Assembly (NCBI RefSeq): GCF_030816015.1
Contig: NZ_JAUSXN010000001.1
Coordinates: forward strand, 124,001-188,000
Length of the DNA stretch: 64,000 nucleotides
Source of the DNA: Pedobacter sp. W3I1
Lineage (GTDB): Bacteria; Bacteroidota; Bacteroidia; Sphingobacteriales; Sphingobacteriaceae
Direction of reading: 5' to 3'
The notes beneath the pieces are model-generated. The model saw nothing but the letters and a program-made list of their open reading frames with translations, had not been told where the DNA came from and ran no database searches. This document shows positions 1-7,665 of the stretch, in pieces; positions within the stretch are counted from its first letter, which is position 1, and each line of letters begins with the position of its first letter. Both the position numbers and the translations under genes were made by a program.

Positions 1-64
1 AACTTTTTTGCTTGATCCCCTTTTTCCTGCGAAAAAATGAATATTTTGGTGTTTTCAGAAAACG

Positions 65-98
65 AAAAAGCCTGTAAACATTTTATTTACAGGCTTTT
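65..98 (-). terminator. Rho-independent terminator of tRNA-Asp copy 1
   Basis: A 13-bp perfect stem (66-78 with 86-98) encloses a 7-nt loop. Read on the minus strand it lies about 25 nt after the tRNA 3' end and is followed by a T run. A-tracts and T-tracts flank both sides, so it could also stop plus-strand transcription entering from the left. Confidence 0.75.
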
Positions 99-121
99 AG
101 TTAAATTTAAAACTATTTTCG

Positions 122-195
122 CGGAATGGACGGGACTCGAACCCGCGACCTCCTGCGTGACAGGCAGGCATTCTAACCAGCTGAACTACCACTCC
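122..195 (-). tRNA. tRNA-Asp (GTC), copy 1
   Basis: The reverse complement folds as a full tRNA. It has a 7-bp acceptor stem (GGAGTGG with CCATTCC, one G-T pair), a D-arm, an anticodon loop CTGTCAC with anticodon GTC, and a T-arm with GGTTCGAGTCC. The discriminator base is G. CCA is not encoded. The sequence is identical to the second copy at 2156-2229. It has its own promoter-like box upstream and a strong terminator downstream. Confidence 0.95.
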
Positions 196-241
196 TTTTG
201 TTCGCTTTAAAGTTCGAACCTCTTTTCCCCTTTCGGGATTG

Positions 242-249
242 CAAATATA
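242..249 (-). promoter_or_regulatory. Promoter -7 box of tRNA-Asp copy 1
   Basis: The minus strand reads TATATTTG, a perfect match to the Bacteroidota -7 consensus TAnnTTTG, about 46 nt upstream of the tRNA. The same box sits at the same place before copy 2. A -33 TTTG is not evident here. A small leader hairpin with a GAAA loop lies between the box and the tRNA. Confidence 0.6.
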
Positions 250-366
250 GACACTATATTCAGTTTATTACCATATTAATCGACTTTTTAATCAATAAAT
301 ACGTAACACACTGACCCTCATTCTAAATATTTTAATCAAAACAGTTATTACACAAAAAAGCCTCAA

Positions 367-391
367 CTTTTTCAGAGGGCACTGAAAAAGT
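367..391. repeat. IS left end: target duplication plus inverted repeat
   Basis: Bases 367-374 are CTTTTTCA, the 8-bp target-site duplication. Bases 375-391 are the 17-bp terminal inverted repeat GAGGGCACTGAAAAAGT. Inside it follow two small hairpins (391-408, and about 411-441) that could limit read-through from outside into the transposase gene. Confidence 0.9.
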
Positions 392-483
392 CCCTTTTTG
401 AAAAGGGATAAAAGGAGTATAAAACTAGTTTTTCTACTCCTTTTTTTTTGTATTTTAAAGGTATATTTATTACTGCTTTTAAG

Positions 484-1935
484 ATGCTTCTTCAACAACA
501 AAAAATCCAGTTTAGTGAATTTTCCAAGCTTTATGAGCTGATTATTCCTAAGGAGAATTTACTTCGCAAGATTAGTGAGCTTATAGATTTTAGCTTTATC
601 TATGATGAGCTAATGGGCAAGTATTGCCCGGACAACGGGCGTAAGGCTGAGAGTCCGGTACGCATGTTTAAATATTTGTTGCTGAAGACGATCTATACCG
701 TTTCGGATGTCGATGTCGTAGAGCGTTCCCGCTACGATATGTCCTTTAAATATTTTCTGGAGATGTCCCCTGAAGAGGACGTGATAAATCCAAGCTCTCT
801 GACCAAGTTCCGAAAGCTTCGTCTTAAGGACATGGATCTTTTAAACCTGCTGATTGGAAAAACCGTCTCTTTAGCCCTGGAAAAAGGTATTATTAAATCC
901 AAGTCTATCATTGTCGATGCTACACATTCACTTTCAAGATCTAACCCATACTCACCTCTTGAGGTACTCAGGCAACGTTCAAAGTTGCTGCGAAGAGCAG
1001 TGTATTCAATGGATGAAGATTTCAAAACCCGGATGCCCGAGAAAAATGAATCAAATGATATCCTAAAGGAAATAGAATACTGCCGTAAACTACAAAAACT
1101 TATCGAGTCTGATGAAGCACTAAGTGAAATCCCTGCAGTAAAGGAGAAACTGAACCTATTGAAGGAAACAGTTGAAGATACCCAGGAGAATTATGCAATA
1201 TCCAAAGATATAGATGCCAGGATTGGCCACAAAACAGCGGACAGCAGTTTTTTTGGTTACAAAACTCATTTGGCAATGACAGAGGAGCGCATTATAACAG
1301 CTGCTGTTGTTACCTCAGCAGAAAAGGGAGATGGTCCTGAACTGCCAAAACTGTTGAGTGAGACCCAGGCCAATGGAATGGAGGTAGATACAATCATAGG
1401 TGATGCAGCCTATTCCGGGAAGAATAACCTCAAGCTCAGCGATGTGAACGGCAATAAGGTAAGGATAGTTGCCAAGATGAACCCTGCTATTACCCATGGT
1501 ACCAGAAAAGAGGAAGAAAAGTTCGATTATAATAAAGACGCTGATATGTTCGTATGCCCTGCAGGGCACCTGGCTATGTACAAACGGGTGCAGGGCAAAA
1601 AGGTAGATAAGAGCAATCAGTCAATGACCTATTATTTCGATATAGAAAAATGCAAAGTATGCCATCTAAGAGATGGCTGCTACAAACCAGAAGCCAAAAG
1701 CAGGACATACTCGGTCGCAATAAAACCAGATGAGCATAAAGAGCAGGAAATATTCCAACAAAGCGAGTACTTCAGGGAAAAATCACGACACAGATATAAA
1801 ATTGAGGCGAAAAATAGTGAATTGAAAAATGTTCATGGATATGACAGGGCGAACTCCTATGGCCTGGAAAGCATGAAAATGCAAGGTGCACTTGCGATAT
1901 TCGTGGTTAATCTTAAAAGAATCCTCAAATTCTAA
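484..1935 (+). CDS. IS1182-family DDE transposase
   Basis: This gene encodes the transposase of the surrounding insertion sequence. The N-terminal ~130 residues resemble the DUF772 transposase domain, with the RSRYDMSFKYFL and SLTKFRKLR patterns. A DDE catalytic domain follows: IIVDATHS carries the first Asp, IIGDAAYSGK the second, and the C-terminal part (HRYKIEAKNSELKNVHGYDRA) the Glu. Four Cys in CPAGH and CKVCHLRDGC suggest a zinc-binding knuckle typical of this family. The frame opens upstream with TTG at 448, but ATG at 484 is the likelier start because the extra residues lie next to a hairpin in the IS leader. The protein is about 483 aa with no frameshift. Transposition into the tRNA-Asp spacer is supported by the flanking duplication. 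Confidence 0.9.
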   Translation: MLLQQQKIQFSEFSKLYELIIPKENLLRKISELIDFSFIYDELMGKYCPDNGRKAESPVRMFKYLLLKTIYTVSDVDVVERSRYDMSFKYFLEMSPEEDVINPSSLTKFRKLRLKDMDLLNLLIGKTVSLALEKGIIKSKSIIVDATHSLSRSNPYSPLEVLRQRSKLLRRAVYSMDEDFKTRMPEKNESNDILKEIEYCRKLQKLIESDEALSEIPAVKEKLNLLKETVEDTQENYAISKDIDARIGHKTADSSFFGYKTHLAMTEERIITAAVVTSAEKGDGPELPKLLSETQANGMEVDTIIGDAAYSGKNNLKLSDVNGNKVRIVAKMNPAITHGTRKEEEKFDYNKDADMFVCPAGHLAMYKRVQGKKVDKSNQSMTYYFDIEKCKVCHLRDGCYKPEAKSRTYSVAIKPDEHKEQEIFQQSEYFREKSRHRYKIEAKNSELKNVHGYDRANSYGLESMKMQGALAIFVVNLKRILKF

Positions 1936-2049
1936 AAAAAGGATAATAATCCAAAGAATCTTCTGGTAAAAACTAACAATGTGCTCCCGTTCTAAATATC
2001 GAACGTAAAGTTCGTTATCAAATAAAAAAATGAAATGCCTCAAAAAAGA

Positions 2050-2087
2050 AAGCGGATGAACAACTCTTAAGAGCTATTCATCCGCTT
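2050..2087 (+). terminator. Terminator at the right end of the IS
   Basis: An 11-bp stem (2050-2060 with 2077-2087) is followed by TTTTCTGTTT and lies inside the element downstream of the transposase. It would end transposase transcription before the right inverted repeat. Confidence 0.7.
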
Positions 2088-2113
2088 TTCTGTTTGCAGA
2101 CCATTTTATGTCT

Positions 2114-2138
2114 ACTTTTTCAGTGCCCTCCTTTTTCA
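2114..2138. repeat. IS right end: inverted repeat plus target duplication
   Basis: Bases 2114-2130 are the exact reverse complement of 375-391. Bases 2131-2138 repeat CTTTTTCA. Removing one duplication and the IS would leave the two tRNA-Asp genes roughly 200 bp apart. Confidence 0.9.
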
Positions 2139-2155
2139 AGTTAAGGCTTTTATTG

Positions 2156-2229
2156 CGGAATGGACGGGACTCGAACCCGCGACCTCCTGCGTGACAGGCA
2201 GGCATTCTAACCAGCTGAACTACCACTCC
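2156..2229 (-). tRNA. tRNA-Asp (GTC), copy 2
   Basis: This gene is identical over its full length to the copy at 122-195, with anticodon GTC and a complete cloverleaf. It is the upstream member of the pair in transcription order. The IS inserted about 18 bp after its 3' end, so its native terminator may have been separated from it. It keeps a strong promoter upstream. Confidence 0.95.
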
Positions 2230-2275
2230 TTTTGTTCTTCTTTAAAGTTCGAACCTCTTGTCTCTTTCGAGGTTG

Positions 2276-2306
2276 CAAATATAGAGACTATATCTTAATA
2301 TGCAAA
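2276..2306 (-). promoter_or_regulatory. Promoter of tRNA-Asp copy 2
   Basis: On the minus strand TTTG (2303-2306) is followed after 19 nt by TATATTTG (2276-2283). This matches the Bacteroidota consensus (TTTG, 17-23 nt, TAnnTTTG). The leader then contains a CTC-GAAA-GAG hairpin, replaced in copy 1 by CCC-GAAA-GGG. Confidence 0.7.
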
Positions 2307-2332
2307 CTTTTTTTTCAAAAATATTTAACTCC

Positions 2333-3406
2333 TTAACCTACAGCACCTTCCTGCATCTTCTCTGCATTTTCAGCAAACTGAAGTGCATCAATAATCTCCT
2401 GAATATCGCCATCCATAATGGCTGGAAGGTTATACATCGTTAATCCGATACGGTGTTCGGTAACACGCCCCTGAGGGTAGTTATAGGTTCTGATTTTTGC
2501 CGAGCGATCGCCGGTTGATACCATTGTTTTACGTTTAGCGGCAATATCACCATTCTTTTTCTGCAATTCGATATCGTAAAGCTTACTACGCAACATCTCC
2601 ATCGCAATAACCCGGTTACCCAGCTGCGAACGTTCCTGCTGACAAACCACTACAATACCTGATGGCTTGTGCGTTAACTGCACCTTGGTTTCTACCTTAT
2701 TTACGTTCTGTCCACCGGCACCACCTGAGCGCGAAGTTTGCAGCTCTATATCGGCTGGATTAATGTACAGATCAATTTCTTCAGCTTCCGGCAAAACGGC
2801 TACAGATGCAGCAGAAGTATGCACACGGCCCTGGGTTTCGGTATCTGGCACACGCTGTACGCGATGTACGCCACTTTCGTACTTCAGCTGACCATAAACA
2901 TCATCTCCATTCACTTTCAGAATTACCTCTTTATAACCGCCGGCAGTACCTTCGGTTACATCAACAGTTTCCACTTTCCAGCCTTTGGTTTCGAAATAAC
3001 GGGTATACATGCGGTATAAATCGCCGGCAAACAAGGCCGCCTCATCGCCACCAGTACCACCGCGGATCTCAAAAACCGCATTCTTGGCATCTTCCGGATC
3101 TTTAGGAATTAACATCAAACGGATATTGCTTTCCATTTCATCCTGCTGTTTTAACAAAAGATCGAGTTCTTCTTTTGCCATCTCACGCATTTCAGCATCT
3201 TTCTCAGTAGCTAAAATTTCTTTGTTGGCATCAATATTACTCATCACATTTTTGTAGATTTTATATTCATCTACAATCTTGCCTAAGTCTTTATATTCTT
3301 TATTTAAAGCCGCAAAACGTTTCATATCCTGAATTACATCCGGATTGCTTAACGATTCCTCTACATCTTCCCAACGCTGCTTTATAGCTTCTAATTTATC
3401 TAACAT
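2333..3406 (-). CDS. prfA: Peptide chain release factor 1
   Basis: RF1 recognises UAA and UAG stop codons in the ribosomal A site and triggers release of the finished peptide. The 357-aa length is normal. The N-terminal helical domain spans about residues 1-110. The stop-codon reading motif is P-D-T at 187-189, the RF1-type PxT rather than the RF2 SPF. The catalytic GGQ loop is at 231-233 within [14 protein letters not shown]; its Gln is normally methylated by PrmC. The ATG start at 3406 begins MLDKLEAIK, as in relatives. It is monocistronic. A -7 box TATTTTTG lies about 57 nt upstream, and the stop lies about 50 bp from the tRNA promoter region. Confidence 0.97.
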   Translation of the reverse strand: MLDKLEAIKQRWEDVEESLSNPDVIQDMKRFAALNKEYKDLGKIVDEYKIYKNVMSNIDANKEILATEKDAEMREMAKEELDLLLKQQDEMESNIRLMLIPKDPEDAKNAVFEIRGGTGGDEAALFAGDLYRMYTRYFETKGWKVETVDVTEGTAGGYKEVILKVNGDDVYGQLKYESGVHRVQRVPDTETQGRVHTSAASVAVLPEAEEIDLYINPADIELQTSRSGGAGGQNVNKVETKVQLTHKPSGIVVVCQQERSQLGNRVIAMEMLRSKLYDIELQKKNGDIAAKRKTMVSTGDRSAKIRTYNYPQGRVTEHRIGLTMYNLPAIMDGDIQEIIDALQFAENAEKMQEGAVG

Positions 3407-3462
3407 ATTTATTCTTGTTGAAATTTCCTGACCAGTAGCACCAGGCTAAAAATTAGGAAATG

Positions 3463-3470
3463 CAAAAATA
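3463..3470 (-). promoter_or_regulatory. Possible prfA promoter -7 box
   Basis: The minus strand reads TATTTTTG, matching TAnnTTTG, about 57 nt before the prfA start. No clear TTTG was found at -33, so the call is tentative. Confidence 0.4.
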
Positions 3471-3613
3471 AGGAAAAAAGCTGAATTTGTTTGGAAAGGA
3501 AGAATGGTTAATTGGTTAACTGCTTGAATTGGTTAATCGTTTGGACATAATGCCTAAGTAAAATAAAAAACCAACATGTTGTATGTTAGTCGGAAATGCA
3601 AAAAGTTGATTTA

Positions 3614-3875
3614 AAGGTTTTGAAAATGAACAGTTCTGTGGCTGTGGCAGCCGGTAGCCCCGCTATCACTTCAAGTCCTCACTCATTCTTCGCTCTGGGC
3701 TTTTCGTTTTATCGGGTTTATATACCAAAGACAGTGCATTGGCACCATGCAGCCCCAAATAGCAGCAGAAACTCAGGTTATTAAACGGGATTGTAGTGGC
3801 AGCTCCCGATTCTTCATCGGGACTATAACGAAAAGCCCGACGAACATTAAAAAAAGCTAAGGACACTGCTTTCCG
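3614..3875 (+). repeat. ~260 bp interspersed repeat, copy A
   Basis: This stretch matches 3933-4200 along its length with scattered changes. Shared blocks include the GAAC(A/G)GTTCTGTG start, AAGTCCTCACTC, the hairpin CCCGAT-TCTTC-ATCGGG, AACGAAAAGCCCGAC and the CTGCTTTCC end. Its outer ends have decayed compared with copy B. It and copy B fill most of the 800-bp gap between prfA and the LpxH-like gene, in which no convincing gene was seen. Confidence 0.8.
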
Positions 3876-3938
3876 GATAAGAAAGTTCTTCATCTACCGT
3901 GCAAGTATGAAAGGAATTTACCGCATTATTAAAAAGGG

Positions 3939-4200
3939 TTTTGGAAATGAACGGTTCTGTGTACATGGCAGCCGATAGTCCCGCTATCAATCAAGTCCTC
4001 ACTCGTGCCTCGCTCCGGGCTTTCTGTTCTATCTGGTTTATAAACTGAGGGCGGTGCACCTAGGCACTATGCAAACCCAAATAACAGCACAAACCTGCGT
4101 ACCTAAACGGGATTGCAGTGGCAGCTCCCGATTCTTCATCGGGACTATAACGAAAAGCCCGACCAGCATTAAAAAAAGTTACAGGCGCTGCTTTCCAAAA
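3939..4200 (+). repeat. ~260 bp interspersed repeat, copy B (MITE-like)
   Basis: Copy B keeps 9-bp terminal inverted repeats, TTTTGGAAA at 3939-3947 and TTTCCAAAA at 4192-4200, and carries no open frame of its own. That is the shape of a non-autonomous element. Copy A is in direct orientation 320 bp upstream. A third, inverted copy is at 9683-9952, and a fragment starts at 41741. Confidence 0.75.
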
Positions 4201-4210
4201 AACAAAAATA

Positions 4211-4960
4211 TTAAGGTTTTGGGTTATAGTATTCCAGTTTCAAATCCACCCCATCAAAAACCCCATAAGAATTATAGTTGAGCCATTCGCCAATATTAAC
4301 ATATCGGCTTCCATTACCCAAATCAATATCGAGCGGTAAGTGCCTATGTCCGAAAATAAAATAATCGAAATGTGTTTTCTGCAGCTGTTCCCTGGCATAA
4401 ATGGCCAGCCATTCTTTATCCGCTCCTAAAAACACCTCTTTTTCGGTTTGTGCTGCCCTACTACCCTGGCTCCATCCATTTGCAATACCAATGCCCAGGT
4501 TTGGATGCAAGCGCGCAAATAACCATTGGCAAAACTTGCTTCTGAAAATCTTTCTTAAGAATTTATATTTATTGTCGCCTGGTCCTAATCCATCGCCGTG
4601 GTGCAGATAGAATTTCTTGCCGCCCCTTTCAATAATCAGTTCATTGCTGATGATTTCCATGCCCATTTCCTGAGTGAAATAATCGCGCACCCACATATCA
4701 TGGTTACCTTTAAAAAAATAGATTTTTATCCCGGCATCGGCCATGGCAGCCAATTTACCCTGTAAACGTATAAAGCCCTTCGGAATCACTTTAGCATACT
4801 CGAACCAGAAATCGAAAATATCGCCCATCAAAAACAATTCGCTACAATTTGGTTCTATAAAATTCAACCAGTTTACAATACGCGCTTCACGGGCACGGCT
4901 TTCGGCATAAGTGGGTGTGCCTAAATGAAAATCGGAAGCGAAGTAAATATTTTTTGCCAT
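4211..4960 (-). CDS. lpxH: UDP-2,3-diacylglucosamine diphosphatase-like (LpxH family)
   Basis: This is a calcineurin-type metallophosphoesterase of 249 aa. The family enzyme LpxH cleaves UDP-2,3-diacylglucosamine to lipid X in lipid A synthesis at the inner face of the cytoplasmic membrane. All metal-binding blocks are visible: D10 and H12 in SDFHLG, G46-D47 in MGDIFD, G85-N-H-D in KGNHDMW, H120-H-G-D, and GHRH at 204-207. LpxH of enterobacteria has GNRD, while GNHD is seen here, so the exact substrate is inferred from overall fit. There is no signal peptide. It is transcribed alone. Its downstream end abuts repeat copy B and its upstream region is a tandem repeat. Confidence 0.75.
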   Translation of the reverse strand: MAKNIYFASDFHLGTPTYAESRAREARIVNWLNFIEPNCSELFLMGDIFDFWFEYAKVIPKGFIRLQGKLAAMADAGIKIYFFKGNHDMWVRDYFTQEMGMEIISNELIIERGGKKFYLHHGDGLGPGDNKYKFLRKIFRSKFCQWLFARLHPNLGIGIANGWSQGSRAAQTEKEVFLGADKEWLAIYAREQLQKTHFDYFIFGHRHLPLDIDLGNGSRYVNIGEWLNYNSYGVFDGVDLKLEYYNPKP

Positions 4961-4981
4961 GGATTTTCAAAGGTAACTCAA

Positions 4982-5149
4982 AAAGCTTAAAGACTAAAGA
5001 AGAAAGACCAAAGCGCCCTAATCTGTGAAATCCTAAAATCTGTATAATCAACCCGAAGGTAAAAGCTGAAAGACTAAAGAAGAAAGACCAAAGCCTAAAA
5101 CACTTAATCTGTGAAATCCTAAAATCTGTGTAATCAACCCGAAGGTAAA
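4982..5149. repeat. Tandem ~80 bp direct repeat
   Basis: Two copies (about 4982-5061 and 5062-5149) share AGACTAAAGAAGAAAGACC, then CTGTGAAATCCTAAAATCTG and AATCAACCCGAAGGTAAAA, with a short insertion in the second. They fill the spacer between two divergent genes. A shorter relative (AGCTTAAAGACTAAAGACC) occurs near 53469. Confidence 0.8.
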
Positions 5150-5182
5150 AAGACATATATTAGTAAACAAATCTTATTAAAG

Positions 5183-7309
5183 ATGAAAAAACAAATTCTA
5201 TTGAGCTTATTTGCATTAAGTCTGTTTGCCTGTAACCAGGGCAAAAAACCTGCAGAAAAAATAACATTGATGAAATACCCTGAAACGAAAAAAGACAGCA
5301 CAAAAGATAATTATTTCGGAACAACTATTGCTGATCCTTACAGATGGTTAGAGAATGATACCTCGGCAGAAACAAAAGCCTGGGTGATTGCCGAAAATAA
5401 GGTCACGCAAAACTATCTCGGGCAAATTCCCTACCGCGCTGATATTAAAAAGCGCTTAACAGAACTATGGAATTATCCTAAAGAAAGTGCCCCTTTTAAG
5501 GTTGGCGAATATTATTTCTTCACTAAAAACGATGGCCTTCAGAACCAAAGTATCTGGTTTATTAAAAAAGGACTAGCAGGTAAGGAAGAGGTTTTTCTAG
5601 ATCCAAATAAACTCACAAAAGATGGAACAGCGGCCGTTTCGCTGCTTGGTTTTTCGAACGACAAAAAATACCTGGCCTATTCGGTTGCGCAAGCAGGATC
5701 AGACTGGAGCAATATTTATGTAATGGAAATAGCCAGCAAAACCAAATTAGCCGATGAACTGAAATGGACCAAATTCTCTGGCGCAGCCTGGAAAGGCGAT
5801 GGTTTTTACTACAGTAAATTTGACGAACCTGCTAAAGGAACCGATCTTTCTGCAGCCAATAAATATCAAAAGGTGTATTTCCACAAATTGGGCGATCAGC
5901 AGCAAAATGATCGGTTAATTTTTGAAGACAAAACGAATCCAAATTTATATTTCGGTGCCAATGTTACCGAAGATGAACGCTTCCTGGTGGTTTACGCCAG
6001 TGCCGGTACTTCTGGCAACGCACTTTATTATCAAGATTTAAAAGCGCCCGATAGCAAAATTGCCTTATTGGTTAAAGGCTTTGAACACAACCACAGCGTT
6101 ATTGATAATGTTGGCGATAAACTATTGCTAAACACCGACCTCGGTGCCGAAAACAAGCAGGTGGTTTTGGTTGATCCAAAAAATGCCGATCCTAAAAACT
6201 GGCAGAAGATTATCCCTGAATCGAAATTGGCGCTAGAAGGCATCGGAACTGGTGGAGGATTTCTTTGGGCTTCTTACTTAAAAGATGCAAGCACCAATAT
6301 TATTCAATTTGATTTAACCGGAAAGAAAATTGGCGAGGTAAAACTGCCGGCAATTGGAACCGTTGGAGGCTTTGGTGGCTACAAAGAAGATAAAGAATTT
6401 TTTTACACCTTTTCTAATTTCACCACTCCAGGTACTATTTACCGTTACGACATCAATAAAAGCGAATCGATATTGTACAAAAAATCAGACCTCCAATTTA
6501 ATACCGATAACTACGAAACCAAACAAGTGTTTTATCCATCAAAAGATGGCACAAAAGTACCTATGTTTATCGTACACAAAAAAGGTATCAAACTGGAGGG
6601 CAACAACCCGGTTTATCTTTATGCGTATGGCGGCTTCCAGATCAGTTTAACGCCAGGGTTCAGCCTCTCGCGGATGCTATTTTTAGAACGTGGCGGCATT
6701 TACGTTCAACCAAGTTTACGTGGCGGAAGCGAATATGGGGAGGCCTGGCACAAAGGCGGTATGTTAGCTAAAAAACAGAACGTTTTCGACGATTTTATTG
6801 CCGCAGCCGAGTACCTGGTTAAAGAAAAATATACTAACCCATCTAAAATCGCCATTTCCGGCGGTTCAAACGGTGGTTTGCTGGTAGGCGCTTGTATGAC
6901 CCAAAGACCCGATCTGTTTAAAGTAGCTTTACCAGCCGTTGGTGTTTTAGATATGCTTCGTTACCATAAATTTACTGTGGGCTGGGGCTGGGCAGTGGAA
7001 TACGGAAGCAGCGATAAAAAAGAGGATTTCGATTACCTGATTAAATATTCGCCGCTCCATAACCTAAAAAGCGGTGTTAATTATCCGGCAACATTAATAA
7101 CAACAGCAGATCATGATGACCGCGTTGTACCTGCACATTCATTTAAATTTGCAGCAACCTTACAGGAGAAATACAAAGGCGAAAACCCGGTTTTAATCAG
7201 GATTGAAACCAAAGCTGGTCATGGTGCAGGCAAACCCACCACAAAAGTGATTGAAGAAGCAGCCGATGTATGGAGCTTTGTGTTTCAAAATTTAGGGATG
7301 AGCTGGTAG
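5183..7309 (+). CDS. Prolyl oligopeptidase (S9A), putative lipoprotein
   Basis: This secreted serine peptidase cleaves short peptides after proline. The first 16 residues form a lipoprotein signal with lipobox LFAC at Cys17, so it is probably anchored in the periplasm or outer membrane. The N-terminal region enters S9A fold at DPYRWLEN. A seven-bladed propeller spans roughly residues 90-440, and the alpha/beta-hydrolase domain follows. The catalytic triad is complete: Ser562 in GGSNGGLLVG, Asp645 in DHDDRVVP (Arg647 also kept) and His680 in AGHGAGKP. The length of 708 aa is normal for the family. It stands alone, with a repeat on each side. Confidence 0.93.
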   Translation: MKKQILLSLFALSLFACNQGKKPAEKITLMKYPETKKDSTKDNYFGTTIADPYRWLENDTSAETKAWVIAENKVTQNYLGQIPYRADIKKRLTELWNYPKESAPFKVGEYYFFTKNDGLQNQSIWFIKKGLAGKEEVFLDPNKLTKDGTAAVSLLGFSNDKKYLAYSVAQAGSDWSNIYVMEIASKTKLADELKWTKFSGAAWKGDGFYYSKFDEPAKGTDLSAANKYQKVYFHKLGDQQQNDRLIFEDKTNPNLYFGANVTEDERFLVVYASAGTSGNALYYQDLKAPDSKIALLVKGFEHNHSVIDNVGDKLLLNTDLGAENKQVVLVDPKNADPKNWQKIIPESKLALEGIGTGGGFLWASYLKDASTNIIQFDLTGKKIGEVKLPAIGTVGGFGGYKEDKEFFYTFSNFTTPGTIYRYDINKSESILYKKSDLQFNTDNYETKQVFYPSKDGTKVPMFIVHKKGIKLEGNNPVYLYAYGGFQISLTPGFSLSRMLFLERGGIYVQPSLRGGSEYGEAWHKGGMLAKKQNVFDDFIAAAEYLVKEKYTNPSKIAISGGSNGGLLVGACMTQRPDLFKVALPAVGVLDMLRYHKFTVGWGWAVEYGSSDKKEDFDYLIKYSPLHNLKSGVNYPATLITTADHDDRVVPAHSFKFAATLQEKYKGENPVLIRIETKAGHGAGKPTTKVIEEAADVWSFVFQNLGMSW

Positions 7310-7343
7310 CGCATTTTTTGTCATTCTGAGCTCCATAGAAGGC

Positions 7344-7424
7344 CGTCATCTCGACTGGAGCGTAGCGAAATGGAGAGATCTATAATAGATTTCTCGACTA
7401 CGTTGCACTCCGCTCGAAATGACG
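7344..7424. repeat. CGTCAT hairpin element, copy 1
   Basis: The element is 81 bp. Its ends CGTCATCTCGA and TCGAAATGACG are near-perfect inverted repeats, and the interior contains GGAGAGATCT and GACTACGTTGCACTCCG. It lies in the 356-bp gap between the peptidase and the ferredoxin reductase. The rest of that gap is AT-rich with no gene. Related elements are at 15294, 42120, 42401 and 63628. Confidence 0.8.
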
Positions 7425-7641
7425 ATATCTCGTAGTAATCATCACGAAAAATTATGCTCCTAATATAACACCAGCCCATTTCCCACTAAATCCATAGACC
7501 AATTATAATTTGCTTTAAGTCACTAAAAACCCTTAACTTTTGTTTTTAAGCAACACAAAGCATATAAAATATTGAATACAACAGGATTACAAAATTATCT
7601 AGAATATTTCTAAATAGCAGGATTGATAATACTTTATTTTG

Positions 7642-7649
7642 TAACTTTG
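7642..7649 (+). promoter_or_regulatory. Promoter -7 box of the ferredoxin reductase gene
   Basis: TAACTTTG matches TAnnTTTG 16 nt before the ATG. A TTG at 7623-7625 lies 16 nt upstream as a weak -33 candidate. Confidence 0.55.
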
Positions 7650-7665
7650 CGTCAAATTTTTTTTA

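Larger units (their letters stand above)
375..2130 (+). mobile_element. Intact IS1182-type insertion sequence
   Basis: The 1756-bp element has perfect 17-bp terminal inverted repeats (375-391 and 2114-2130), a single transposase gene filling most of it, and a perfect 8-bp direct repeat CTTTTTCA on both sides (367-374 and 2131-2138). Ends and duplication are undamaged, so insertion is probably recent and the element may still be mobile. It sits between two tandem tRNA-Asp genes. Family assignment rests on the transposase architecture (DUF772-like N-terminus plus DDE domain, about 480 aa). The 8-bp duplication was read directly from the sequence. Confidence 0.9.

Noticed and set aside
122..2229. 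Two tRNA-Asp copies as attachment sites flanking an integrated island
   Set aside because: Both genes are complete with their own promoter boxes and leaders, and only a single IS with its own ends and duplication lies between them. No integrase is present.
3596..3893. Short frames within the ~260 bp repeats
   Set aside because: They are not conserved between copies A, B and C and contain stops in the other copies.
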